A stretch of DNA of 64,000 nucleotides from UBA6770 sp965660875 (GCA_965660875.1 CBFIBQ010000004.1:62001-126000), one strand, 5' to 3'; shown: positions 15,286-23,343, numbered from the stretch's first letter. The notes: generated by a model from the sequence alone, not told the origin. Translations and numbers: made by a program.

Positions 15286-16386
15286 TCAAAATGGTTGTTC
15301 GGCATCTTTATCGAGTTTCTTTAACTCGATAACTCGCAATCTTGCTTCGTACATTTCTCGAAACGAATCAAATTCATTAAACCCTCTTTCAGGTGCATAG
15401 TCTCTGGTACTAAATCGAGCTTTTAGAGCTTCAAACTTGAGCTTTATGGTGTCTGTAACACCATATTTATTTTTTGCTACAATTAGTTCGGCTAATTCCT
15501 CCGTCGGATAACCGTCTTCATCCTCCGAAATGCCGTAATATACTGGCCGATATAAAAACCAAACCATATCAGCATCTTGCTCAATTGAACCACTTTCTCT
15601 TAAATCGGATAGTTGGGGTCGTTTTTCCCCTCCTCTGGTTTCAACAGCCCGACTAAGCTGGCTCGAAATTATAATGGGTACTTCTAATTTTCTACTGAGC
15701 ACTTTTAATTCTTTCGTGATGTATGAAACTTCTCTTTCACGATGGTGACGATATCCACTTAAATGAATGAGTTGCAAATAATCAATAAGGATTATATCAG
15801 GATTTGTGGAGTCAGCATACTCCTGAATAAGGGTTTTAATTTCAATCCAACCGGTTGAGAGTGGCTCTATAATATCAATGCGCGATAAAGTATCTGAATG
15901 ATCATCTAGTGATGCTAGCGCCTTCTGAAGGCCTTCGGGTTTCTTAATGTGATTGGACTGCTCAGAAGAATACATAATTAAAAAGCGATTCAGTACTTGT
16001 TGCTTTGCCATTTCGAGACTTACATAGCCCACTTTTGAACCAGAGTGAGCCATCCTGAAAGCAAGGGAATGCAAAAAAGCGGTCTTTCCCATGCCGGGGC
16101 GAGCGCCTAATACGGTAAGTGAAACGGGTATGTCACCCAGTGATTCATCCAAGGCGTCAAATCCCGTCTTTATGGTTTTACCGATTACACCTGTTTTGCT
16201 TTCCATGGATTCATTTACCAGATCCGAAATTGATTGAATTTGATATTGGGCTTTTGAGGCCGAATAAGCAGTTAATTTATCTTGAAGCTCTTGAACCAAT
16301 ACCTCCGGTATGGCCCGTCCGGCCTTAAGTTTTTCTGCGCTATATTTTAGATAATTACTAAATTCTTGTATCTGGCTTTTGTCCAT
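15286..16386 (-). CDS. DnaB-like RecA-fold helicase without the DnaB N-terminal domain (366 aa)
   Basis: The core matches the C-terminal ATPase domain of replicative helicase DnaB: TGFDALDESLG at 74-84, Walker A GARPGMGKTA at 94-103, YVSLEMAKQQVLNRF at 121-135, Walker B ILIDYLQL at 199-206, the ISSQLSRAVE sensor segment, and SDLRESGSIEQDADMV with the arginine-finger region. The usual DnaB N-terminal collar is replaced by about 60 short helical residues. Because it ends 137 bp before the retron RT on the same strand, it is likely part of that cassette rather than the chromosomal replicative helicase. It could unwind DNA for msDNA action or be a sensor; no such role has been shown. Confidence 0.88.
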   Translation of the reverse strand: MDKSQIQEFSNYLKYSAEKLKAGRAIPEVLVQELQDKLTAYSASKAQYQIQSISDLVNESMESKTGVIGKTIKTGFDALDESLGDIPVSLTVLGARPGMGKTAFLHSLAFRMAHSGSKVGYVSLEMAKQQVLNRFLIMYSSEQSNHIKKPEGLQKALASLDDHSDTLSRIDIIEPLSTGWIEIKTLIQEYADSTNPDIILIDYLQLIHLSGYRHHREREVSYITKELKVLSRKLEVPIIISSQLSRAVETRGGEKRPQLSDLRESGSIEQDADMVWFLYRPVYYGISEDEDGYPTEELAELIVAKNKYGVTDTIKLKFEALKARFSTRDYAPERGFNEFDSFREMYEARLRVIELKKLDKDAEQPF

Positions 16387-16738
16387 AACTGATGATTTTC
16401 TTCAAAAATATTTCCATAAAAATTAGCGATTCGGTGTTGTTAAAAACTAATGGATGCGAATTACGAACAGTGAAGCGCCAAAGATTGGCGGAGTATATTA
16501 CAATATTTCAATTATCTATGAAATCGTAAACATTTGACCACTAAACAGATAGAAAAATGAAACTGTCACCCATTTGTACCCCAGTGGTAAGAGAGGGCAT
16601 AAAAAAAGGACCCCAACTTTCGTTGAAACCCTTTCTGCTTTTCTGCTTAGACATTTTTCTTGTCCCCCAGACAATAAAAACCTCTAGGGCTTCTCGAATC
16701 AAGTTCGGGACAGGCCCCTCGCCCAATCGTCGTCGCAT
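16387..16738. other. Intergenic stretch between the helicase gene and the tRNA-Asn terminator
   Basis: 352 bp with no convincing gene. Short open frames cross it on both strands, but one runs through the tRNA and none resembles a known protein. It holds the hairpin at 16601-16631 and should contain the promoter of the retron cassette, for which I see no clear TAnnTTTG core. Confidence 0.6.
16601..16631 (-). terminator. Hairpin with GAAA loop followed by seven T
   Basis: On the minus strand GGGTTTCAAC pairs fully with GTTGGGGTCC (10 pairs, four of them G-U) around a GAAA tetraloop, and TTTTTTT follows. This is the form of an intrinsic terminator reading leftward from the tRNA. The G-U-rich stem and tetraloop would also suit a small RNA 3' end. 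Confidence 0.6.
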
Positions 16739-16769
16739 AAAAAAAGCCCAGATTTTACTGGGCTTTTTT
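16739..16769 (-). terminator. Intrinsic terminator downstream of tRNA-Asn
   Basis: AAAAGCCCA and TGGGCTTTT form an inverted repeat around an 8-nt loop, with T runs on both sides, so it can act in either direction. It starts 4 bases beyond the mature 3' end of the tRNA. Confidence 0.85.
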
Positions 16770-16772
16770 CTG

Positions 16773-16846
16773 CTCCTCCTCTTGGGCTCGAACCAAGGAC
16801 CCTCTGATTAACAGTCAGATGCTCTAACCAACTGAGCTAAGGAGGA
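16773..16846 (-). tRNA. tRNA-Asn (anticodon GTT)
   Basis: 74 nt. The acceptor stem TCCTCCT pairs with AGGAGGA, the D-loop segment is AGCTCAGTTGGTTAGAGC, the anticodon stem TCTGA/TCAGA encloses CTGTTAA giving anticodon GTT, and the T-arm contains GGTTCGAGCC. CCA is not encoded. The 3' end faces the defence island, the usual orientation for integration next to a tRNA. Confidence 0.96.
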
Positions 16847-16929
16847 ATATGTCTTTGATTTTAAAGTCTTCTCTGACCGCGTTAGCTCTCCTTAATCTTT
16901 CTGTCAGTTACTTGAGCTCAGTTCTGAGC

Positions 16930-16949
16930 CCTGTCTGCCGACAGGCAGG
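16930..16949. repeat. Short palindromic repeat of the CCTGCCTG/CAGGCAGG type
   Basis: CCTGTCTG and CAGGCAGG pair as an 8-bp stem (one G-U) around CCGA. This compact palindrome is a frequent intergenic element in Bacteroidota. It lies between the tRNA and the PfkB-family kinase gene. Confidence 0.5.
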
Positions 16950-17049
16950 TAAGGAGGAGTAATCGAGCGGCAAAAGTAATTGTTTTTATATATCCGCAAA
17001 TCTTTTTTAAAAAAAATCGAGATGTTTTTAACCGCCTTTTTTCCTAAGG

Positions 17050-17057
17050 TATATTTG
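17050..17057 (+). promoter_or_regulatory. TAnnTTTG promoter core of the PfkB kinase gene
   Basis: TATATTTG, 21 bp before the ATG at 17079, predicting a leader of about 15 nt. No TTG is seen at the ideal upstream distance; the region there is T-rich. Confidence 0.6.
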
Positions 17058-17078
17058 CACTCCTAAATTAGAAATGGC

Positions 17079-18074
17079 ATGAGTAAACAGTATAACGTAT
17101 TTGGAATCGGTAACGCCTTAGTGGATATTGTTACGGAGGTGAGTGATGATTTTTTAAATGAGCACAATATCGAAAAAGGTTTAATGACTCTAGTTGATGA
17201 AGACGACCAAAAGCGAATTTCTGATGCCATACATATGGAATCCAGTAACATGCAATGCGGAGGCTCTGCGGCAAATACAATAATTGCAGTTTCACAGTTT
17301 GGAGGCAGCAGCTATTATTCCTGCAAAGTGGCCGATGATGAATTGGGTTTGTTTTATAAAAATGACCTGAACGAAAATGGGGTTGATTCTAATTTGACTC
17401 AACAAGAACTCCAAAGAGGAATAACAGGCAAATGCTTAGTTATGACTTCTGATGATGCGTCCAGAACTATGAATACCTTTTTGGGAATTACTTCAACTTT
17501 TTCGAAAAATGAAATTTCGGTAGAAGCCCTAAAAGATAGTGAATACGTGTACATTGAAGGGTACTTGGTAACTTCTGAGAATGGATTGGAGGCCATGAAA
17601 TATGCCAAGCAACTTGCTGAACAAAATGGAGTAAAAACTGCGTTGACTTTTTCAGACCCGTCGATGGTTAAATATTTTAAAGAGCCCATGCAGTCCGTGG
17701 TTGGAGCAAGCGTTGATTTACTGTTTTGCAATGAAGAAGAGGCAATGTTATACACCGGAAAAAGCAACTTGGAGGAAGCAAGAGAGGCGCTAAAAAGAGA
17801 TGCAAAACGTTTTGTTATCACTCAAGGTGAAAACGGTGCAATGATTTTTGATGGCGATACATTTATTGATATTGAGCCGTATAAGGTAAGCGCCATAGAT
17901 ACTAATGGAGCGGGAGATTTATTTGCAGGAGCTTTTATGTATGGAATAACCAACGGTAGGAGCTTTGCTGACGCTGGTAAATTGGCCTCCTTAGCTTCAT
18001 CAAAAGTGGTTACTCAGTTTGGCCCGCGATTGGAGTGGCATCAAGCAAAAGATATACTCAAGCATTTACACTAG
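17079..18074 (+). CDS. PfkB-family carbohydrate/nucleoside kinase (adenosine kinase-like, 331 aa)
   Basis: A ribokinase-fold enzyme. The N-terminus VFGIGNALVDIV and the CGGSAANT segment near residue 62 form the first PfkB signature and substrate lid; the second signature DTNGAGDLFAGAFMYG near residue 270 carries the catalytic Asp of the anion hole. Members with this N-terminus are usually annotated as adenosine kinase or sugar kinase; the exact substrate cannot be read here. The start is supported by the TATATTTG core at 17050. It is convergent with RNase HI, separated by 24 bp. Confidence 0.9.
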   Translation: MSKQYNVFGIGNALVDIVTEVSDDFLNEHNIEKGLMTLVDEDDQKRISDAIHMESSNMQCGGSAANTIIAVSQFGGSSYYSCKVADDELGLFYKNDLNENGVDSNLTQQELQRGITGKCLVMTSDDASRTMNTFLGITSTFSKNEISVEALKDSEYVYIEGYLVTSENGLEAMKYAKQLAEQNGVKTALTFSDPSMVKYFKEPMQSVVGASVDLLFCNEEEAMLYTGKSNLEEAREALKRDAKRFVITQGENGAMIFDGDTFIDIEPYKVSAIDTNGAGDLFAGAFMYGITNGRSFADAGKLASLASSKVVTQFGPRLEWHQAKDILKHLH

Positions 18075-18098
18075 TACTAAAGGAGGATAGCAACTAGA

Positions 18099-18566
18099 TT
18101 ATTTCTGAAAAAGCTGAGCCGATGCTGTCTCATAGCCGAGGTCTGTAGGTAAGTTTTTTTTCGTAGCCGCTGCTACGGCTAGTTTATCGCAGCGTTCGTT
18201 TTCCGGAATATTGGAGTGACCCTTTATCCATTGAAACTTCACTTGATGTTTGGAGTATACTCGAAGAAAACGCTTCCATAAATCTGCATTTTTCTTCTGT
18301 TTGAACCCTTTTTTAAGCCAATTCCACACCCATTTTTTTTCAACGGCGTTCACTACGTATTTAGAGTCTGAATAAACGGTAACCTCGTGGCCTTCTCCTT
18401 TCAAAGATTCTAATGCTATTATCACCGCCAAAAGCTCCATTCGGTTGTTGGTGGTTTTCCGGAACCCTCCCGAAAGTTCTTTTCGGTGAATTCCCGCTAT
18501 TAGCACAATACCGTAACCCCCATTACCGGGATTACCTTTTGATGCACCGTCTGTATAAATTGAAAT
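18099..18566 (-). CDS. rnhA: Ribonuclease HI, apparently with a non-ATG start
   Basis: The frame upstream of the first GTG at 18506 encodes the true N-terminus ISIYTDGASKGNPGNGGYGI, so the gene begins further upstream. All four catalytic acids are visible: Asp in YTDGAS, Glu in NNRMEL, Asp in YSDSKYV and Asp in ERCDKLA; the GHS segment is also present. RNase HI removes RNA from RNA-DNA hybrids. Between the in-frame TAG upstream and the YTDGAS motif there is no ATG, GTG or TTG. The likely start is ATT at 18566 or ATC at 18575; a base error in the assembly is the alternative. It follows dxs by about 20 bp and may be translationally linked. Confidence 0.88.
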   Translation of the reverse strand: MSIYTDGASKGNPGNGGYGIVLIAGIHRKELSGGFRKTTNNRMELLAVIIALESLKGEGHEVTVYSDSKYVVNAVEKKWVWNWLKKGFKQKKNADLWKRFLRVYSKHQVKFQWIKGHSNIPENERCDKLAVAAATKKNLPTDLGYETASAQLFQK

Positions 18567-18585
18567 TGTTGCGATAAACGCTAGC

Positions 18586-20523
18586 CTAGCCCGCTAAAGT
18601 ATGGGCTTTTTTCGATAAAAGTTGTTCCGCCGCTTCTAGCATAGCCTGTGAATCGTACCCACATTCTCTATACAGTTCCGCTTGACTTCCATGTTCAACA
18701 ATTCTATCTGGAATACCCAAACGCTTGATTTTTGAACTGTAACCGTTATCGGCCATAAACTCCACGATAGCACTTCCAATTCCACCATCCAAACAACCAT
18801 CTTCAACGGTTATAATTTTATCGAATTTTCCAAAAACCTCATGCAGCATTACTTCATCTATAGGCTTTGCAAAACGCATGTCGTAGTGAGCGGCAGAAAC
18901 GCCATGCTCTTCCAAAGTTTTGCAAGCATCAACTGCTAGGTTACCTATTGGGCCAAAGGTTAAAATCGCTAAATCTTCGCCTGATTTCACCTTTCGTCCT
19001 TTACCTACTTTAATTTCTTTCAATGGCTTTTTCCAATTGGTCATAACGCCAGCACCTCTAGGATATCGAATAACCCAAGGAGCAGCATTTTTTTCCAATT
19101 GCCCAGTGTACATAAGGTTTCGGAGTTCTTCTTCGTTCATTGGAGAAGAAACAATCATATTTGGTATGCAACGCATGAATGGAATATCATAGGCTCCGTG
19201 GTGCGTAGGTCCATCAGCGCCAACAACTCCTGCTCTATCCAAACACATTACTACGTGTAAATCTTGAATAGCTACATCGTGAACAACAGAGTCGTATGCA
19301 CGCTGCATAAAAGAACTGTAAATGTTGCAAAAAGGAATTAAACCTTGGGTGGCTAAACCCGCAGAAAAAGTAACGGCATGCTGTTCGGCAATTCCTACGT
19401 CAAATGCGCGATCTGGCATGGCCTCCATCATAAACTTCAGAGAAGATCCCGAAGGCATAGCAGGTGTAACACCCATTATTTTGTCGTTTTTTTCGGCCAA
19501 TTCGATAATCGTATGACCAAAAACATCTTGAAATTTAGGCGGTTGTGGGTTTTTAGGAACCACTTTCACGATTTCTCCCGTCTCTTTATTGAACAAGCCC
19601 GGTGCGTGCCATGTAGTAGGGCTACCTTGCTCTGCAGGAGTATAGCCTTTTCCTTTTGTGGTTAGGCAATGCAAAATTTTTGGTCCCGGAATGTCTTTTA
19701 AATCTTCAAGAACTTTTTTAACCCGAATGGTATCGTGGCCATCAATGGGGCCAAAATAACGCCACTGCAAGGATTCAAAGTAATTGGAGTTTTTAAGTAG
19801 AGAGTGTTTTATTGCATTTTCAACCCGAGCGGCAATTTCTTGCGCATTTGGACCAAATTTCGAAATCTTACCCAGTAAATTCCACACTTCATCTTTTACT
19901 TTATTGTAGGTGTGAGAAGTGCTTATGTCGGTTAAATATTCTTTAAGTGCACCCACATTCGGGTCAATAGACATGCAATTGTCATTTAACACCACAATCA
20001 TATTGGTGTTTTCAACTCCACCGTGATTTAAACCTTCAAACGCTAAACCAGCGGTCATGGCTCCATCACCAATTACTGCAATGTGTTGTTTATCCAATTC
20101 GCCTTTATGTCGACTGGCAACCGCCATACCCAAAGTAGCGGATATTGATGTGCTGGAGTGTCCAACGCCCATGGCATCGTATTTACTCTCTTTTCGTTTC
20201 GGAAACCCGCTTAAGCCTTTGTAAATTCGATTGGTGTGAAAAGTATCTCTTCGACCGGTTAGAATTTTGTGTCCATAGGCTTGGTGTCCTACGTCCCAAA
20301 CCAATTGGTCGGTTGGTGTATTGAATACATAATGCAAAGCAACCGTAAGTTCAACAACTCCCAGGCTGGCTCCAAAATGTCCACCCTTTTTCGAAACTAA
20401 GTCTACAATGTAATCGCGAAGTTCGAATGCAATTTGAGGAAGGTCCTCTTCCTTGAATTTTTTCAGGTCGTCAGGTGAGTTGATCTGACTGAGCATTGGA
20501 CCTGGTTTTATTTCCTTTTCCAT
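18586..20523 (-). CDS. dxs: 1-deoxy-D-xylulose-5-phosphate synthase
   Basis: Thiamine-diphosphate enzyme that condenses pyruvate and glyceraldehyde 3-phosphate, the first step of the MEP isoprenoid pathway. About 645 residues, near the family length. The N-terminal domain shows GGHFGASLGVVELTVALHYVF; the ThDP-binding motif is GDGAMTAGLAFEGLNH; the transketolase pyrimidine domain has DVGIAEQHAVTFSAGLA, and DRAGVVGADGPTHHGAYDI follows. I start at the ATG at 20523 and not at the TTG at 20547, because that TTG is part of the promoter core at 20545-20552. RNase HI lies immediately downstream. Confidence 0.97.
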   Translation of the reverse strand: MEKEIKPGPMLSQINSPDDLKKFKEEDLPQIAFELRDYIVDLVSKKGGHFGASLGVVELTVALHYVFNTPTDQLVWDVGHQAYGHKILTGRRDTFHTNRIYKGLSGFPKRKESKYDAMGVGHSSTSISATLGMAVASRHKGELDKQHIAVIGDGAMTAGLAFEGLNHGGVENTNMIVVLNDNCMSIDPNVGALKEYLTDISTSHTYNKVKDEVWNLLGKISKFGPNAQEIAARVENAIKHSLLKNSNYFESLQWRYFGPIDGHDTIRVKKVLEDLKDIPGPKILHCLTTKGKGYTPAEQGSPTTWHAPGLFNKETGEIVKVVPKNPQPPKFQDVFGHTIIELAEKNDKIMGVTPAMPSGSSLKFMMEAMPDRAFDVGIAEQHAVTFSAGLATQGLIPFCNIYSSFMQRAYDSVVHDVAIQDLHVVMCLDRAGVVGADGPTHHGAYDIPFMRCIPNMIVSSPMNEEELRNLMYTGQLEKNAAPWVIRYPRGAGVMTNWKKPLKEIKVGKGRKVKSGEDLAILTFGPIGNLAVDACKTLEEHGVSAAHYDMRFAKPIDEVMLHEVFGKFDKIITVEDGCLDGGIGSAIVEFMADNGYSSKIKRLGIPDRIVEHGSQAELYRECGYDSQAMLEAAEQLLSKKAHTLAG

Positions 20524-20544
20524 AACTGAGAGTGTTCTTATCGG

Positions 20545-20552
20545 CAAATATA
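20545..20552 (-). promoter_or_regulatory. TAnnTTTG promoter core of dxs
   Basis: TATATTTG on the minus strand, 21 bp before the dxs ATG; leader of about 15 nt. No matching upstream TTG at the usual 19-21 bp spacing. Confidence 0.6.
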
Positions 20553-20652
20553 CGTATTCGCCATCCGTTGTGCATTAAATACAAACTGGAGACACTTAGG
20601 TTCAGCTATTTACTTTTATTCGAGGAAACCGGACTGCGGTGTGGGCTATTAG

Positions 20653-20949
20653 TTATAGCTTGTTTTGGATTTCGCTAATGATTTGCTCCTTTTGCAGCAC
20701 GCCTGACTGTCTCCAAACAGAATTGCCATTTTTGAACAACATCATAGTCGGTACTCCTCTTATTTGAAATTTATTGGAAACGGCAGGGTTTTTATCTACA
20801 TCAATTTTTATGACGCGAACCTTGCCGCTCATTTCCTTTGCTACTTCTTGAATGATGGGACTCAACATTTTACACGGCCCACACCATTCCGCATGAAAAT
20901 CAATTAATACTGGAACATCACCATTGATAATATCTGAAAAGCTTGCCAT
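20653..20949 (-). CDS. trxA: Thioredoxin (98 aa)
   Basis: A small cytoplasmic thioredoxin with the active site WCGPCKM at about residues 22-28 and the cis-Pro segment RGVPTMMLF near residue 66. It reduces protein disulfides with thioredoxin reductase. The ATG overlaps the stop of the upstream heme-binding-type lipoprotein gene by one base (TAATG), and a rhodanese lipoprotein gene precedes that, so the three genes probably form a redox operon. Length is at the short end of the family but complete. Confidence 0.95.
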   Translation of the reverse strand: MASFSDIINGDVPVLIDFHAEWCGPCKMLSPIIQEVAKEMSGKVRVIKIDVDKNPAVSNKFQIRGVPTMMLFKNGNSVWRQSGVLQKEQIISEIQNKL

Positions 20950-21545
20950 TAGTTATTAATTTTTGATTTGTCGAATTTTATTGCCCAAAGTCCTCTTAAA
21001 TCATTCAACTTGTACCCAATGGCTTTATCCATGGGGTAGGCATCTAATATGGTTTCGTAGGTACTTTCTTGCATGCTTACTCCAGGTTCTCCGTGACAGC
21101 TTAAACACAAGGGTTGAATCAAAATGGGGTGATAATAGGCAATGGTAGTGCTATCGATTAAAAAAGTAAATGGATTTAATTTTTCGTTGGCGCTTTGAGC
21201 GCGCTCCATTAATTTAATCAGATGCTTTTCTTCCTTATTCGGTTGGTTTTCATTGTTTCTTCTGCGCTTAGCAATGCGCTGAATGCTAATACCTTCTGCT
21301 CTCGCAACGGAATCAATGATGGGGTTTGCCTTCAGTTTACAAGCGTAAATAGCACTGTCGAGTCCGTTGGTGGAGATTTGGGTTTTTAATTCGCTTGACA
21401 ATGCAGCAAAACCTTGTTTAACCATTTTTTTACCATAGACGGAAGCCTGTTCTATTTCGGCTTTGGACAAGGGGTTTTCCACCGTCTTCTTGTCGCTCGA
21501 ACAGGCCAATAGACTCAGGCTTAAAGCGAATAGTAGGAAACGCAT
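20949..21545 (-). CDS. DUF3365 (Tll0287-like) heme-binding-type lipoprotein (198 aa)
   Basis: A lipoprotein signal LLFALSLSLLACSS places the lipidated Cys at residue 15. The C-terminal part contains PLCLSCHGEPG near residue 145, a CxxCH heme-attachment motif, as in DUF3365/Tll0287-like domains, which bind heme c and may sense redox state. It is exported and probably anchored in a periplasm-facing membrane. Coupled to thioredoxin downstream (one-base overlap) and to the rhodanese lipoprotein upstream (3-bp gap). The specific electron partner is unknown. Confidence 0.82.
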   Translation of the reverse strand: MRFLLFALSLSLLACSSDKKTVENPLSKAEIEQASVYGKKMVKQGFAALSSELKTQISTNGLDSAIYACKLKANPIIDSVARAEGISIQRIAKRRRNNENQPNKEEKHLIKLMERAQSANEKLNPFTFLIDSTTIAYYHPILIQPLCLSCHGEPGVSMQESTYETILDAYPMDKAIGYKLNDLRGLWAIKFDKSKINN

Positions 21546-21548
21546 AAC

Positions 21549-21956
21549 TTACTTAGCAACTGGATAACCCGCAGCTTTCCAAGCTTCGAAACCACCCATC
21601 ATGTTGTACACTTTGGTATAACCAGCCTTTGCTAACTGTTCTGAGGCATTGGCACTGCGCCCTCCCAGTTTACAGTATACATATACCGGCGTATTTTTAT
21701 CCATTTCACTGGCTTTTTCAATAAAGTTGCCTTGCGTGATGTCAATATTTTTTGCGCCTTCAATAAATCCTTGCGATACCTCTCCTGGGGTTCTCACATC
21801 CAAAATTATCCCAGGCTGACTTTCGATTAAAGATTTCATTTCTTGAGCTTCAACATCATTGATTCTATTTTGATTTTGACCGTCATTTGTTGAAGAACTG
21901 TTTCCGCACGCAACGAAAAAAATAGTGCTCAATAGTAGGGTAAGTGTAATTCTCAT
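21549..21956 (-). CDS. Rhodanese-like domain lipoprotein (135 aa)
   Basis: Signal peptide with lipobox FFVACGN (Cys 17), then a single rhodanese domain: ILDVRTPGEVSQGFIEGAKNI and the active-site loop VYCKLGGRSANA with the catalytic Cys near residue 94. Single-domain exported rhodaneses carry or transfer sulfane sulfur. It is the first gene of the three-gene redox group with the DUF3365 lipoprotein and thioredoxin. Substrate is not predictable. Confidence 0.9.
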   Translation of the reverse strand: MRITLTLLLSTIFFVACGNSSSTNDGQNQNRINDVEAQEMKSLIESQPGIILDVRTPGEVSQGFIEGAKNIDITQGNFIEKASEMDKNTPVYVYCKLGGRSANASEQLAKAGYTKVYNMMGGFEAWKAAGYPVAK

Positions 21957-22026
21957 AGGGTTTTGTATTTGTTTTTACAATGTTACAATTTATAAGAAAG
22001 ATGCAACAGTAACTGATGTTACACTT

Positions 22027-22692
22027 TTAGTACACGGTCATGATTTCTTGGAGCGCTTTACGCTCAATGTTTGGTACTTGAACACCTTTGGCGGGATAAC
22101 CTACGGGTATTAAAAGGTAAGCCCTTTCATTTGAGGGTCGGTTCAAAATTTTTGATAAAAAATTCATAGGACTTGGCGTGTGAGTCAAAGAAACCAACCC
22201 AGCTTGGGTTATTGCATTCAGCAGCATACCTACTGCAATCCCAACAGATTCATTTACGTAGTAATTATTGGCCTTTCCTACGCTGGTTTCTTCATACACC
22301 TCTTTGAATACAATTATGAGCCATGGGGCAATTTCTAAAAATGGTTTGATGTGATTGGTATCAAATTTTTTAAGGTCTTCCAGCCATTCTTCACTCATTC
22401 TTCCGTGGTAATTTTCGTATTCTTCTTGCTCTGCTGCAACTCTTATTTTTGATTTGATGGTGGGGTTATTGACTGCACAAAAATGCCACGGTTGCTTGTG
22501 CGCCCCGCTAGGAGCCGTTCCTGCTGTTTTTATTAGGGTTTCTATTAGTTCTTTAGGCACGGGTTTGTCCGAAAATTCACGAACAGACCTTCTCGAATTA
22601 CATATTTGGTAAAAATCGCTAGCGTTTTTTTCTGAGTCCTTTAAAGACAATTCTTTGTGATTCAAAGGAATGAAGGAATTGGAATGTTGCAT
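22027..22692 (-). CDS. Nitroreductase-family flavoprotein (iodotyrosine deiodinase-like)
   Basis: An FMN-dependent nitroreductase-fold enzyme. RRSVREFSDKPVP near residue 35 and TAPSGAHKQPWHF near residue 60 bind FMN; GIAVGMLLNAITQAGL and PVGYPAKGVQVP are typical of the iodotyrosine-deiodinase/BluB-like branch. The start is taken as the ATG at 22692; the open frame further upstream crosses the divergent purN start. Only 32 bp separate this ATG from the chosen purN ATG, so each promoter probably extends into the other gene. The substrate is unknown. Confidence 0.85.
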   Translation of the reverse strand: MQHSNSFIPLNHKELSLKDSEKNASDFYQICNSRRSVREFSDKPVPKELIETLIKTAGTAPSGAHKQPWHFCAVNNPTIKSKIRVAAEQEEYENYHGRMSEEWLEDLKKFDTNHIKPFLEIAPWLIIVFKEVYEETSVGKANNYYVNESVGIAVGMLLNAITQAGLVSLTHTPSPMNFLSKILNRPSNERAYLLIPVGYPAKGVQVPNIERKALQEIMTVY

Positions 22693-22724
22693 TTTTGTCG
22701 ACGAATTTAATGAAGCCGAAAGAT

Positions 22725-23303
22725 ATGAAGAGGATGGCAATATTTGCTTCTGGAGGAGGCAGTAATGCGCACAAGATTATTGAGCATTTTAAAAACAGTG
22801 CAATTGCGCGTGTAGAATTAATTGTTACCGATAATGGTCATGCTGGGGTGTTGAAATATGCTGAGCAATATAAAATTCCAAGTGTAACACTCAAAAAGTC
22901 CGACCTGCAGGATGCTAAAACTCAGCTGGAGCTCCTTAACTCGCATGCTATTGATTTTATTGTGCTTTCGGGTTACCTCAAGAAAATTGACATTTCCTTA
23001 GTTCGATCTTTTTCAGGTAAAATAGTCAATATTCATCCGGCGCTTTTGCCCAAATACGGTGGTAAGGGTATGTATGGAATGCGTGTTCACAGAGCCGTTA
23101 AAGCAAACAACGAAAGTTATTCTGGACCAACGATTCATTTGGTAAATGAAAAATACGACGATGGTAAAATACTGTTTCAAGAAAAAGTGATGCTTTCCCC
23201 TAGCGATACCCCAGAGGACATAGCCCAAAAGGTGTTGCGCAGCGAACATGAAAACTATTCAACAGTAATAGAGCAGTATATTTTGAATAAATGGAATGCG
23301 TGA
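22725..23303 (+). CDS. purN: Phosphoribosylglycinamide formyltransferase
   Basis: GAR transformylase of purine synthesis, using 10-formyl-tetrahydrofolate. IFASGGGSNA at the N-terminus binds the phosphoribosyl group, NIHPALLPKYGGKG near residue 105 holds the catalytic Asn-His pair, and YDDGKILFQ near 145 supplies the Asp. I chose the ATG at 22725 because MKRMAIFASGGGSN matches the family start; the ATG at 22710 is an alternative. Length (192 aa) is normal. A stem-loop at 23326-23343 follows the stop. Confidence 0.93.
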   Translation: MKRMAIFASGGGSNAHKIIEHFKNSAIARVELIVTDNGHAGVLKYAEQYKIPSVTLKKSDLQDAKTQLELLNSHAIDFIVLSGYLKKIDISLVRSFSGKIVNIHPALLPKYGGKGMYGMRVHRAVKANNESYSGPTIHLVNEKYDDGKILFQEKVMLSPSDTPEDIAQKVLRSEHENYSTVIEQYILNKWNA

Positions 23304-23325
23304 CACTTCGTTGAATTGCAATTCG

Positions 23326-23343
23326 TCACTTGCCCTCAAGTGA
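23326..23343 (+). terminator. Stem-loop after purN (weak terminator)
   Basis: TCACTTG and CAAGTGA form a perfect 7-bp stem around CCCT; the following ATTTTAG is only a short T stretch. It overlaps the TTG of the mscS promoter. An adjacent perfect palindrome GAATTGCAATTC lies at 23313-23324. Confidence 0.4.

Noticed and set aside
15286..16386. Chromosomal replicative helicase DnaB
   Set aside because: The N-terminal collar domain is missing and the gene is linked to the retron RT on an island, so it is more likely a cassette component.
16541..16811. Short open frames on both strands next to tRNA-Asn
   Set aside because: The plus-strand frame runs through the tRNA, and the minus-strand frame covers the hairpin; neither resembles a protein family.
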